DNA of 64,000 nt, taken from Aquimarina longa SW024. GTDB lineage: Bacteria; Bacteroidota; Bacteroidia; Flavobacteriales; Flavobacteriaceae. The stretch's first letter is position 1. Each line of letters begins with the position of its first letter. Positions 54,002-63,852 of the stretch are shown here, piece after piece. The stretch is taken from positions 189,926 through 253,925 of the forward strand of contig NZ_KQ474099.1 of assembly GCF_001401755.1 (NCBI RefSeq), written 5' to 3'. The notes beneath the pieces were generated by a model that saw only the letters and a program-made list of their open reading frames with translations, had not been told where the DNA came from and searched no databases. Made by a program: the position numbers and the translations under genes.

Positions 54002-54745
54002 TTAATTCTGTATTTTAAAAACAATCGGTAATTGATATTTTACGGTCACAGGATTACCTCTTTGTTTACCTGGTGTCATCTTTGGAAATAGATGTATAAC
54101 TCTTTCGGCCTCTTTTTGCAGTTTAGGGTGCGCAGCTCTAACTTTAATATTTTTAATCATCCCATCAGTATCAACATCAAACTGAGTATATATTCGTTGT
54201 ACTCCCGTCAACCCATACTGCTCTCCTAAACCAGTATTGAATTTTCTAGAGACTATCCTTCGGATTTTCTCAGAAAAACAAGTTGCCTTTTCTTTATTTG
54301 TTGACAGTTTTTCACACCCAGGAAACACAGGAACATCCTCTACTGCTAAAAAAGGAAGCGTTGTAGGTGTATCACTACCATCATCTGCATCTATAATAGT
54401 ATTAACATCTATTGGATCTGATACTACTACAGTATTCTTAAACACCTTCTTTATATCCTTTACGACTACATCATCATTAATAATATCAAAATCCTGAGGA
54501 TCTACTACCGGTTTAGTATACTTTGCAGCTACTTGTTTTGGTTTAGGCTCTTCAAAAATTTTATAAACCCCATCCCATTTTACAGGAGGTTCTTCTACAA
54601 CAAACTGTGGATCTACAGAATAAGCAATCGGCTCTGAAGTATATACTTCGAACATTAAATAAGAAAATAAAAGACTTGCTATAAGTCCAATCTGAAAATT
54701 CACTAACGCACTTTTTCGTACATTAGCATCGTGCTTGTTACTCAT
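54002..54745 (-). CDS. Energy transducer TonB, paralogue 2
   Basis: A 247-residue TonB protein with one N-terminal membrane anchor (about 15-32), a periplasmic linker with scattered prolines, and a C-terminal TonB domain (about 165-247) with RIYTQFDVDTDGMIKNIKVR, RVIHLFPKMTPGKQRG and the final LPIVFKIQN. It conveys proton-motive energy to TonB-dependent outer-membrane receptors. It is paralogous to the gene just upstream but lacks that gene's polyproline and polyacidic linker. A terminator separates the two. Confidence 0.92.
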   Translation of the reverse strand: MSNKHDANVRKSALVNFQIGLIASLLFSYLMFEVYTSEPIAYSVDPQFVVEEPPVKWDGVYKIFEEPKPKQVAAKYTKPVVDPQDFDIINDDVVVKDIKKVFKNTVVVSDPIDVNTIIDADDGSDTPTTLPFLAVEDVPVFPGCEKLSTNKEKATCFSEKIRRIVSRKFNTGLGEQYGLTGVQRIYTQFDVDTDGMIKNIKVRAAHPKLQKEAERVIHLFPKMTPGKQRGNPVTVKYQLPIVFKIQN

Positions 54746-54797
54746 AATATTTAGTTTTAACGTTACAATTAATCTAAATCAACAAGCATACCAAAAA

Positions 54798-54832
54798 AAG
54801 AATCCCGTTTACATTACTGTAACGGGATTCTT
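54798..54832 (-). terminator. Intrinsic terminator between the two tonB genes
   Basis: AAGAATCCCGTT pairs with AACGGGATTCTT, and the minus strand continues into a run of seven T. The two tonB genes are therefore at least partly separate transcripts. Confidence 0.85.
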
Positions 54833-54853
54833 GATATTATAAGATATTTTTAT

Positions 54854-55579
54854 TTAGTCTTGTACTTGAAAAACTATAGGTAAAGAGTACAATACCCCTA
54901 CTGCTTTTCCTCTCTGTTTTCCTGGAGTCATTTTAGGTAATAAATTAATTACTCTTTGTGCTTCTTTCTGAAGTCTTGGGTGTGGAGCTCTAGCCTGTAC
55001 ACCTACTATATTACCACCTCTATCGATTTTAAATCTCACATAGATTCTATTAATCCCTGAAAGCCCTAACTCACTACCTATCTCTGTATTAAACTTACGG
55101 TTAACAAATTTCTTAACCTTTTCACTCATACATTTTTTCTTAGCTGCATTACCTCCTGCACCTTCGCATCCGGGAAAAACAGGAACATTCTCAATTACGG
55201 CAAATGGTACATCAGCAATTTCTTCATCTTCTTCTGCATCTTCGATTTCTTCTACCTCTACAATTTCTTCTTCCTGACTAGTTTCTGTAGACTCAATTAT
55301 AGTTTCTTCTACTTCTTCTTCATCTTCTACTACATCAATAATCTCTGGAGCAGGTGGTGGTGGAGGTGGTGGTGGTGGAGTATTTAGATTTTGAGTAATT
55401 GGTACTTCTTCTTCTTCCAGTTCATCAAGATCAACCTGACCTATATCTATGTTACTTCTATCATAAGTTTTCCACTCTATTCCTTGCCATGTTATAAAAA
55501 GAACTAAAATAAGTCCTAATTGAAGGAACAATGCACTTCTTTTAGTTAAATCTGATTTTGGATTTTTCTTTGGTTCCAT
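54854..55579 (-). CDS. Energy transducer TonB, paralogue 1
   Basis: A 241-residue TonB protein. The N-terminal anchor is at about 14-32 (SALFLQLGLILVLFITW), followed by a run of nine prolines near residue 70, an extended Glu/Asp/Val-rich segment (about 80-125), and a C-terminal TonB domain (NRIYVRFKIDRGGNIVGVQ, RVINLLPKMTPGKQRG, LPIVFQVQD). The acidic linker is unusual next to the Lys/Pro linkers of enteric TonB but is common in this phylum. No exbB/exbD is adjacent. Confidence 0.93.
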   Translation of the reverse strand: MEPKKNPKSDLTKRSALFLQLGLILVLFITWQGIEWKTYDRSNIDIGQVDLDELEEEEVPITQNLNTPPPPPPPPPAPEIIDVVEDEEEVEETIIESTETSQEEEIVEVEEIEDAEEDEEIADVPFAVIENVPVFPGCEGAGGNAAKKKCMSEKVKKFVNRKFNTEIGSELGLSGINRIYVRFKIDRGGNIVGVQARAPHPRLQKEAQRVINLLPKMTPGKQRGKAVGVLYSLPIVFQVQD

Positions 55580-55714
55580 ACGTTATACTAATTAATAGGA
55601 TTGCTAAAATAGCTAATTTCTTTTATAATTTCCAAGTAAAGATAGAAATGTAAAGCAAAAAGTTAATTTTTTAACTTTTGCCTTAACTATCTTATGACAA
55701 GATAATATCATTAC

Positions 55715-56137
55715 TTAGCTGATTATCTGATTATTCTGCTTGATTTTTATTAATTTATTCTTAAGTAATATAATAATAAATAAAGCAAAAACCGTTCCAC
55801 TTGTATTTGCGATTACATCATACCATTCAGAGCTGCGATAAGTAGTTAAACTATATTGTAATACTTCCATCAAAATACCATATAAAACACATACAACAAA
55901 AGCTATATATATACTGGTTTTTAAGCTTTTATTTAGTTTTTCTGAAAAAAACAAAAACAGAAAAAACACAGTCGACAAGACAAAGTATGCTGTAAAATGA
56001 CCTATTTTATCGCTCCCTTTTACCTTAATCCCAATAGGGTTTATAAATCTTGCTAATGACGCCCAAGTTATCACACTTATCAATACAATAAGTAAGCACA
56101 AAAGGAATTTATGCCCCAATAAGTTCTTTATATTCAT
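55715..56137 (-). CDS. VanZ family membrane protein
   Basis: A 140-residue inner-membrane protein with four hydrophobic segments and the VanZ pattern (KVKGSDKIGHFTAYFVLSTVFFLFL, YGILMEVLQYS, DVIANTSGTVFAL). VanZ-like proteins are linked to teicoplanin resistance in enterococci but are widespread without that role. The start overlaps the preceding gcvH gene by 29 bases, consistent with coupled translation. In Flavobacteriia this gene commonly follows gcvH, which suggests conserved synteny and not shared function. Confidence 0.9.
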   Translation of the reverse strand: MNIKNLLGHKFLLCLLIVLISVITWASLARFINPIGIKVKGSDKIGHFTAYFVLSTVFFLFLFFSEKLNKSLKTSIYIAFVVCVLYGILMEVLQYSLTTYRSSEWYDVIANTSGTVFALFIIILLKNKLIKIKQNNQIIS

Positions 56138-56489
56138 CTGTAGACATTAGTTCATCTACTTGAGATGCATCAGATATTTTTACTTTTACCATCCAGCCCT
56201 CTCCATAAGGGTCACTATTTACAACTTCTGGATCACTCTCTAAAGCTTCATTAAATTCGATAATCTCTCCTGTTAATGGCAAAAACAAATCTGATACTGT
56301 TTTTACAGCCTCTACTGTTCCAAAAACCTCGTCTTGTTCTAGTTCTTCTCCAACCGTTTCTACTTCTACATATACAATGTCTCCTAATTCACTTTGAGCG
56401 AAATCTGTAATCCCTATAATGGCGATATCACCATCAACTTTGATCCATTCGTGATCTTTTGTATATTTTAAATCTGCAGGAATATTCAT
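56109..56489 (-). CDS. gcvH: Glycine cleavage H protein (second copy)
   Basis: A 126-residue lipoyl carrier with Lys63 in TVEAVKTVSD and the same fold motifs as the operon copy (KDHEWIKVDGD, ITDFAQSELGDIVYVEV, LESDPEVVNSDPYGEGWMVK). Relative to the copy at 35046 it differs mainly in the surface turn near residues 19-24 and in the last helix. This sprA-gcvH-vanZ position appears to be the ancestral one for the family, so the operon copy would be the added one; that is inference. Confidence 0.95.
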   Translation of the reverse strand: MNIPADLKYTKDHEWIKVDGDIAIIGITDFAQSELGDIVYVEVETVGEELEQDEVFGTVEAVKTVSDLFLPLTGEIIEFNEALESDPEVVNSDPYGEGWMVKVKISDASQVDELMSTDEYKELIGA

Positions 56490-56629
56490 TTTGAAAAAAA
56501 TTTATGAGTTGTTAAACATATTATAGGAGACGAAAATAAATCTATTTTATTTAATTTAAAGAAAACCTAGCAAAAAAATATCAAAAAACAATATTTAATC
56601 ACCTTAATCATAACATAATTAACATAAAT

Positions 56630-59600
56630 CTAATTTCCAAAGTTATACCTTACCGTAAACCCTCCTCTAATAGTGGTCTGAGGAAATGCTGTAGATATAG
56701 AATATTTAGAGAAGGTATGATCATAAAAGAATAGCGCTGTTAGGTTTTTACTCAACGAATAATCTGCTGTAAACTTTAGTCCATAAATATCTTGTCCTGC
56801 TGTTATCTGAGTGTTATCTAAGTCTAAATACCTGATTAATGTTTCATTTCTACGTAATGATAGATCCGCTCTTAGATTAAGATCACTTTTGATTACCTTT
56901 TTTCTTCCTGTAATTTTAGTAGCAAACGCAAGATCTTTTAATCTATATCCTAATCCAACAATATATTCATTTCCTTGAATTTCTGTAAGTAGATTATTAT
57001 CAAAACTTAATGACAATGCCCGATCTTTTTTCCACTCTGCAAGGATTTTGATTGAGCTTTTTAATTCCAAATCTAATCGCATTAGCGGGCTAAACTGCTC
57101 AGTTAGATTAACATTAGAGTACAACTCTGGGTTTCTAAAATTACTAGCTTCATCTAATTCTCCCCCTCCTTTATATTCTAAATTAGTTCTAAACTGATTA
57201 ATCGTATAATTGGCTCGATATCCATGTGCAAGAGAAAATCTTTTAAATCGTTTTTTAAACCATTTCAGTCTCATTAAACCGGTATATTTCACATCCCAGT
57301 TAGGTAATGGAATATCTCTAAAGGCTCCTTTTTTAACTTTTTCTGCATCTTGACCAGTATATGCTGCTAAAAAAGCAGGTAATAAAACGGCTTGATTTGT
57401 TCGTCCATAGCCATCAGGAAAACCATCATTATCTGTATCTACGATTGCTCCACCACTTCTTTGAGCTGCTAATCGCCTAGCGATAACTACTCTATTTTCT
57501 CTAAATTTATCAAATGCTTCTGATGAGAATTGATCACTCTTTTTAAATGATGTTTTAATCAGTACTGTTGAAATTGTAAAATTACCAAAAGTGTTACCTA
57601 TTAACCCTTGATACGGATCATCTTGTCGAATATTCCTGTTATTATCGAGGTTGACTTTATAGTTTTCAGAAAATGTCTTAGAAGAATTTCTGGTAGCACT
57701 AATATCGATTTTTAAACCTTTTAACAAACCTATAGAAGCTTGTACATTAAGCTGTTTACCTTCTACTTTTTGGTACTGTTGATTGAATTCTTGATACAGC
57801 GTAAGCCATCCATTACGAGCTGCAATATCTCTAATATTAGATTGACTACCAAAAGTAAAACCTACTGTAGGCTTAAGGGTACCTACAAAACCAGGCTCTC
57901 TAATATATCCTGGAAGAAAGATCCCGCTATTCTGCTGATAATTTACGTTTACTTTTTTCACTGCTGTCACCAGACCAATAAGTGTATTATATCCTTTATC
58001 TCCTGCACTAAGCTTTCTTTTTCTGGTATTGCTATTTTTTGTATTCTGTTTAGGAGGCTCTATAGCTCCTTTTTTCTTATCTTTTGAAGCCTTCTTTTTT
58101 GCTTTTTTTCGACTAGACTTTCTTTTTGTTAATCCTACATACTTATAAAGCGTATTCATATCTAATGATCCATTTAATGTATGTACATTAGCATTCTGAA
58201 CTGTATTTCCTAAATCCGGAATACCTTCTACAGTTTTTAGAGCTTCACTCCCTTTTACCCACTGAAAATCTGCATCATATGAATATGTTGCTCGTATAAA
58301 TTTTAACACTGGTATTTTCTTAAAAGGAACCTCATAATTAACCTTAAGCTGCTGATTGTGTCTATTAGGATCTCCTATATCAAAAAAACCACTCCATAAA
58401 TCGATTGAATTATCTACTACATTATTCTCATTAATATAGTTTCTAACAATACGATTGTTTCCTGATGTAAAGTTAAAATTCAATGACTTAGTTAAGTTAT
58501 AATTTACTCCATACTGCCAGTCATAAAGAAAATTACGTTGATACAAGACTGGCAATTTTAGACTGTTATCATCTAAGGTAATATCTCTAAAAACTTGTTC
58601 ATTATATTTTCTTGTAATATTAGAGCTTACAGAAACACTAGTAGGAAGAAGATTTAGATTAAAATCCTTAAGCAAATCAAAATATTTGCTTTTTCCTAAA
58701 AATTTAATGTTCTTAAGAGGTTCTATTTCTTTAGGCTGAAAACTAAAATCATAGGTTCCTCCTAATCTTACATTTTGATCTAAGGATTTTTCTATCTCAA
58801 AATCACGATGATCTGTTTGGTTATAGGTTCCCGAAAACGTAAAATTCTCTACGTCATATGGCATGGGCTTACTATCCCCTGTTCTTTCTTTACGCAATCC
58901 TATGACATTAAAACTCTGTCTTTTTGTATAATCTGTTGATTGTCTTTCTATTCGTTCTCTCTCATCAGGGTCTGCTATATTATCTAAGCGTTCCTGAAGT
59001 TCTAAATCCTGAGACTCCGGATCAAATTGTGGTGTAATCAATTGCTCTCCTCGACTATAATTAAATGGCACTTGAACCCCCCATTTTTTTGGTAGTAATT
59101 GCCCTAAATTAACATTAGTAGTTAAATCATATTGTCTAAGGTCTTCTCTGCTTCGTTCATTAGGTCCTTGTTCAATTCCTCCAAATCCGATAGTACTAAT
59201 CTTTCCTGAAGCGCTAATATTAGCAAAATCTGCGATATTTGCATCTAAACTACCTACAGCAGCCCATCCACCTTTATTTTTAAGATCACTTAAACGCATC
59301 TCATTATACCAGACTACTCCAGATTGATCACTTCCACTTTCATTTTTAATCCCTACCATCATTACTCTTATGTTTCCAAAACTAGGATTCCCTTTGATCC
59401 CTAACCTTAAATCCCCCAAACGATTACTAGGAGCTGGTGTAGTTGTTGGGTTTTCTCCATTAGAGTCAAAAAACACCAATTTATTCGCATCAAGTTCTCC
59501 TCTTCCCATAACAGTAGACTTAATCTTTTGTAGCAAGCTTAGATTTAGATTTAGTCTATTTTCACTAGGCCACACTCCATTTTGCGATTTATCATTGATA

Positions 59601-62600
59601 TCAGAAGTTTTTAAAGGCAATTCTATCTGATAAAAATTATTGGTAAAATCATTACCCATTCTAATAATAGCCTTTAAATTTCCATCTCCAACTGGGGTTT
59701 TTCCTTCGACAGATTGTGCATGTAAAAACATTTCGAGATTTTCGTATTGACGCATATCAACATTAAAGTTCTTATATACCCCTCTGGCATCTCCAGATCT
59801 TAAATCGCTTACCGTAAGCGCTAGTGACCGTTCATCTTCTCTAATAATATTATTATTATTATTTAATTGTTCTCTTACAACTCCTGGAGGAGTTACATAA
59901 TTTGTAGTTTCTTCTTTACTTACAGAGGTTACAACAACGTCACTATCCCCAAATACATTAATCCCATTAGTAGGATCATTAGACTGATTACCTTCTACCA
60001 CATACCTTCTATAGTCTCCTCGTACTAAATCCATACTACCAAATCGCAGCAATACGGGTTGCTCAAAATCGGTAAGATACATTCTCATAAATCGTATAGA
60101 TCTAAAATCACTAATATTTATAGCCTGATCTGGTTTATAAATAGGGATTTTAAACCGTACCCATCTCGTCTCTATTTTTTGCCCAGACACATCTACTATT
60201 ACATCTCTTACATCCGATATATAACCAGTACCTCTATCATTACCTATCCCCATGCCTTTAAAAACAGGAATTTTATATTCAAAATAACTATTAATAGTAT
60301 TCATCGTATTATCCCTGTTTACATCTTCTGCTGTAGGAAAAGTAGTATTACCGCGATCATCATTAGATAAACCAGTAGGTGAATTGCCTTCTGTACCATT
60401 ATACTTATCGTATCGCTCTAAAATACCACCACTTGCCTGAAGAAAGTATCTATAATTATCTCCTGAAGGGTCATCTAATGATTGAAATGTTCCATATTCG
60501 GTTTTTTGCTTTTCGTCTTGATCTCCTAAACCATCAAATCCTGTATCTTGATTTGTTCTATCTTGCCCTTCTGAATCAAATGCATATATGAGTGATTGAT
60601 TTATAGGAACTCTAGCATACTCTGTATTTACGACATTCCCATCCTGACCTAGTTTAGGCAATCCATTCTCATATTGTTTCCTACCATCTTTAAGCACGTC
60701 TTCACTAATATTACCTAGATTGAACGCTATAGTTCCTCCTGGATTATTAATATCATCGTGCTCGAAAGGATCCATTAGCCAAAACTCTATAAACTCTACA
60801 TTAGATTGCTCAAAGTTAGTAGAGGTTAGCTGTCTTGTTATTCCTGCAAAATTCTTTTTAGGGTCAGGTTTTGCCAATGAGCTTCCTGGTCCATATGCTG
60901 GATTAAAATTATAAGGTCCTCTCGTATTAGGGTCATAATTTAAATCTAACGTAAATAATGCTAATGTCTGGCCAGATGCGATATCCGTATCAGGAAAAAC
61001 TTCGTTTATAAAGACTCTTCTTGTAGCATTAGTAGCTAACTCTTGTTCTGATATACCACTAGGTCTTGCTCTACTATAAAAAATTGGATCGATCGAATAC
61101 CATGATAGTTTTGCTCTTTGATATCCTGATTTTATACCTGCAACTACATCAGTAGGAGGGCTGTCTGGACCTCCATATCCAATTGGCACACTAGATAGTT
61201 CCCAAGAGAGAGGTGATTTTACATCAATTCTGGTTTGTGCTCCTTCAAAATCATCTATATAGGTCGTTACCTTACCATCAAAATCTGCTCCTTTTGGTGC
61301 ACCAGCAATAAGTTGGGCTGCTTCTGCTCTAATCGAAACATTGGATGGCACATCTGTATCAATATTTGGCAACTTATTTACCATTCTTGTTAAAAATGGA
61401 ACTTCTGTAGAATAGGCTACATTAAATCCTAATATGGTATTATTAATAGGCTCATAGCTATAATTTGATTTTTGGGTGATTGGCTTTTCACTCAAATTTA
61501 AGAACGTTCCTCCTATTATAAAATCATCACTAAACTTATGCTCTATATTTAATCCTGTAAAAGTTCTTGTTTGCTGACCAAAAACTGCATTACTTTCTGT
61601 AGACACTTGGATAGGGGTATTAGAGGCTAATAATGCTTCATCTAGGATAACGACCTTACCTATCTGATAGTTTACTGAATAGTCTACCCCTTCTTGCAAT
61701 ACTCTTCCTCCTGCGGTAACTGATACAGAGCCCTGAGGTACATTAAATGCGCCTAAAGAAATTCCATCCTGACCAGATGACTTGTACCTTCCTTTTAATT
61801 GAAAATAATTCTTATTCGCTGACCTTTGCTCTGCTACAACTTTAGTTTGTTTATATAAATCTCTAAATACGTATTTCTTTTGATTATCATTATACTGTGC
61901 AAGATTAGCAGAAGGGTCATTATAATCTTCTGGATTTACAATATTATCATTATCTAGTTTATTAAATAGATATTGCCCAAATGGTTCTAGCGTAGTAAAT
62001 ATAATACGACCATTTTGTGGATCTATGGTAACCCCAGGCACATAATCAAAAAAACCATCTCCTCCTTGTACAGGATCATTATTAGGGTTCAATCTATCTA
62101 AATTAAACACTTTAAGAAGTGTTGTTTGTTCTACATCTTTTGGCAATGGAACTGATGATCCTTCTGCTGCAGTAATATAATTAACAGGAGAAGGGTTAGC
62201 GTATAATATATTTAATCTAAAATCATTTTGCTCTAATCTAAATGCTCCTGTACTGTAGATATTTTTCATCATTAAATCCCATATCGGAAGATTCACATTC
62301 GTTATAGGACTTTTAAGCATTTTCAATAATAAACTTCTACTCGAGCCTACTTCTACCGTAGTATCAGTACTATTGTTTCCTACAGTAGCATCAACTCCGT
62401 CATTTGCAAATTCTCCTACTTGAAAAACTTGCTCTCCTATAGTATATTGAAATGCAATAGCCAAAACCTCATCATTATTAAGCCTTTGGTTTAAAGAAAT
62501 ATACCCTAATTGCGAGTTTAAAGTATACTCTGAGGCATTTAGTTTTCTTGCATTTTCTAAAATAGCATAATCAAACCCTTCATTAAAGGTAGGTATCCCA

Positions 62601-63847
62601 CTAAATCCTTGCTGAACTGTAGATATTTGCCGAACTGCCTCTGTAATAGCTCCTCCAGACCCAATAGCTGCTGGATCAAGGTCATTATTTGAATTACTAG
62701 GTAAAGCACCTGCACCTGTATTAAATAAATTTCCAGGAATTGTCGAATTTCCACTATCTGGAGCTTCTCCAATATCCTGAAGCGCTACAATATTACGTGC
62801 ATTAGTTAATGTTTGTGCACTTGTAGCTCTATTGGTCACCCACACTTCTACTCTTGTAATCTGAACTCCTTTATTATTTATAAAAGGATAGTTTGCTAAA
62901 GATCTATCATAGGTATCTCTAAAATAATGTGATAAAAAGAAATGTCGATTCTCATCATAATTTAATGCAAACACCTCAAACTCTTCAACAGTACTTCCTC
63001 CTTCTACATTAACAGATTTTGTTTCAGAACGTTGCTGAGAATAGACTCCTGTAATAGTCGTTCGCCCGAACTGTAGTCCCATTTTTACTCCAAAAAGGCT
63101 TTGCGCTCCTTGTATCAAGGAACTATTTAATGGCATACTTACATTACCTACTTCTATACTTTGTATAATATCATCTTCTGTAGGGGTATATTCTAATTTA
63201 AATTGATTCTGAAAATCAAATGTCGATTGATTATCATAGTTAGCTGTAATTTTTAATCTGGTTCCTATTTTACCGATTAAACTTAAACTTATTCTTTGAT
63301 CAAAATCAAGCGCACGATTACTTCGGTTACGAGGTGAAAAAGCAGGGTTATCTTGTTTTGTATACAACAATCCTAAGTCCATTTCTACAGATCCTTTAGG
63401 AATGATTTCTACCTCGCTACCTCCAAAGACTGATTCGAAAAACTTAGAGTTAACATAAAATATAGGAAGTAGATTCTTCCGCTTTTCTTCACTACCTTGT
63501 TTTTTACCACTAAAAGCTTCTATTTTTTCTTTAAAATAAGCTCTCCTTTGCTCTTCTTGTACCAAAGCTTCATATTCTGAAGGTGTTAAAAACAATGGGT
63601 ACCGTACATTAAAATCCCCAAGCATTTCTCGATAGATATATCGATTCGTGATCGGGTCATATTCATATTTGGTTACAATACTATTAGGATCTGGCAACGA
63701 TAGCTCTCCTAAAGAAAATGTGGTACTCGTAGAGTCCCGAACAGTCTGATTATCCTGTCCATATAACACCCCACTATAAATATAAAGTGTTATCAAACAT
63801 ACTAGTATTTTTAAAAAATCAAAGTGTGAATAGTTAGAAGAGCTCAA
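56630..63847 (-). CDS. sprA: T9SS outer membrane translocon SprA (Sov)
   Basis: A 2,405-residue protein, the giant 36-strand outer-membrane channel of the type IX secretion system, through which folded cargo with a C-terminal domain leaves the cell. Features include a signal peptide (FLKILVCLITLYIYSGVLYGQ), the SprA N-terminal region (RYPLFLTPSEYEALVQEEQRRAYF), repeated barrel strands, and a final strand TTIRGGFTVRYNFGN. A Lys-rich loop lies near residues 1905-1945 (RKSSRKKAKKKASKDKKKG). The start is TTG at 63847; there is no ATG before the hydrophobic signal, and the frame closes 10 codons upstream. Its start is five bases after the ruvA stop. Confidence 0.96.
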   Translation of the reverse strand: MSSSNYSHFDFLKILVCLITLYIYSGVLYGQDNQTVRDSTSTTFSLGELSLPDPNSIVTKYEYDPITNRYIYREMLGDFNVRYPLFLTPSEYEALVQEEQRRAYFKEKIEAFSGKKQGSEEKRKNLLPIFYVNSKFFESVFGGSEVEIIPKGSVEMDLGLLYTKQDNPAFSPRNRSNRALDFDQRISLSLIGKIGTRLKITANYDNQSTFDFQNQFKLEYTPTEDDIIQSIEVGNVSMPLNSSLIQGAQSLFGVKMGLQFGRTTITGVYSQQRSETKSVNVEGGSTVEEFEVFALNYDENRHFFLSHYFRDTYDRSLANYPFINNKGVQITRVEVWVTNRATSAQTLTNARNIVALQDIGEAPDSGNSTIPGNLFNTGAGALPSNSNNDLDPAAIGSGGAITEAVRQISTVQQGFSGIPTFNEGFDYAILENARKLNASEYTLNSQLGYISLNQRLNNDEVLAIAFQYTIGEQVFQVGEFANDGVDATVGNNSTDTTVEVGSSRSLLLKMLKSPITNVNLPIWDLMMKNIYSTGAFRLEQNDFRLNILYANPSPVNYITAAEGSSVPLPKDVEQTTLLKVFNLDRLNPNNDPVQGGDGFFDYVPGVTIDPQNGRIIFTTLEPFGQYLFNKLDNDNIVNPEDYNDPSANLAQYNDNQKKYVFRDLYKQTKVVAEQRSANKNYFQLKGRYKSSGQDGISLGAFNVPQGSVSVTAGGRVLQEGVDYSVNYQIGKVVILDEALLASNTPIQVSTESNAVFGQQTRTFTGLNIEHKFSDDFIIGGTFLNLSEKPITQKSNYSYEPINNTILGFNVAYSTEVPFLTRMVNKLPNIDTDVPSNVSIRAEAAQLIAGAPKGADFDGKVTTYIDDFEGAQTRIDVKSPLSWELSSVPIGYGGPDSPPTDVVAGIKSGYQRAKLSWYSIDPIFYSRARPSGISEQELATNATRRVFINEVFPDTDIASGQTLALFTLDLNYDPNTRGPYNFNPAYGPGSSLAKPDPKKNFAGITRQLTSTNFEQSNVEFIEFWLMDPFEHDDINNPGGTIAFNLGNISEDVLKDGRKQYENGLPKLGQDGNVVNTEYARVPINQSLIYAFDSEGQDRTNQDTGFDGLGDQDEKQKTEYGTFQSLDDPSGDNYRYFLQASGGILERYDKYNGTEGNSPTGLSNDDRGNTTFPTAEDVNRDNTMNTINSYFEYKIPVFKGMGIGNDRGTGYISDVRDVIVDVSGQKIETRWVRFKIPIYKPDQAINISDFRSIRFMRMYLTDFEQPVLLRFGSMDLVRGDYRRYVVEGNQSNDPTNGINVFGDSDVVVTSVSKEETTNYVTPPGVVREQLNNNNNIIREDERSLALTVSDLRSGDARGVYKNFNVDMRQYENLEMFLHAQSVEGKTPVGDGNLKAIIRMGNDFTNNFYQIELPLKTSDINDKSQNGVWPSENRLNLNLSLLQKIKSTVMGRGELDANKLVFFDSNGENPTTTPAPSNRLGDLRLGIKGNPSFGNIRVMMVGIKNESGSDQSGVVWYNEMRLSDLKNKGGWAAVGSLDANIADFANISASGKISTIGFGGIEQGPNERSREDLRQYDLTTNVNLGQLLPKKWGVQVPFNYSRGEQLITPQFDPESQDLELQERLDNIADPDERERIERQSTDYTKRQSFNVIGLRKERTGDSKPMPYDVENFTFSGTYNQTDHRDFEIEKSLDQNVRLGGTYDFSFQPKEIEPLKNIKFLGKSKYFDLLKDFNLNLLPTSVSVSSNITRKYNEQVFRDITLDDNSLKLPVLYQRNFLYDWQYGVNYNLTKSLNFNFTSGNNRIVRNYINENNVVDNSIDLWSGFFDIGDPNRHNQQLKVNYEVPFKKIPVLKFIRATYSYDADFQWVKGSEALKTVEGIPDLGNTVQNANVHTLNGSLDMNTLYKYVGLTKRKSSRKKAKKKASKDKKKGAIEPPKQNTKNSNTRKRKLSAGDKGYNTLIGLVTAVKKVNVNYQQNSGIFLPGYIREPGFVGTLKPTVGFTFGSQSNIRDIAARNGWLTLYQEFNQQYQKVEGKQLNVQASIGLLKGLKIDISATRNSSKTFSENYKVNLDNNRNIRQDDPYQGLIGNTFGNFTISTVLIKTSFKKSDQFSSEAFDKFRENRVVIARRLAAQRSGGAIVDTDNDGFPDGYGRTNQAVLLPAFLAAYTGQDAEKVKKGAFRDIPLPNWDVKYTGLMRLKWFKKRFKRFSLAHGYRANYTINQFRTNLEYKGGGELDEASNFRNPELYSNVNLTEQFSPLMRLDLELKSSIKILAEWKKDRALSLSFDNNLLTEIQGNEYIVGLGYRLKDLAFATKITGRKKVIKSDLNLRADLSLRRNETLIRYLDLDNTQITAGQDIYGLKFTADYSLSKNLTALFFYDHTFSKYSISTAFPQTTIRGGFTVRYNFGN

Positions 63848-63852
63848 TGTTT

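Noticed and set aside
55655..55681. AT-rich hairpin downstream of vanZ as a terminator
   Set aside because: The stem is almost all A/T with only a three-base T-run after it on the minus strand; too weak to call.
57740..58087. 115-codon open frame antisense to sprA
   Set aside because: It has no motif or signal and lies fully inside a well-supported gene; several similar antisense frames in sprA were also dismissed.
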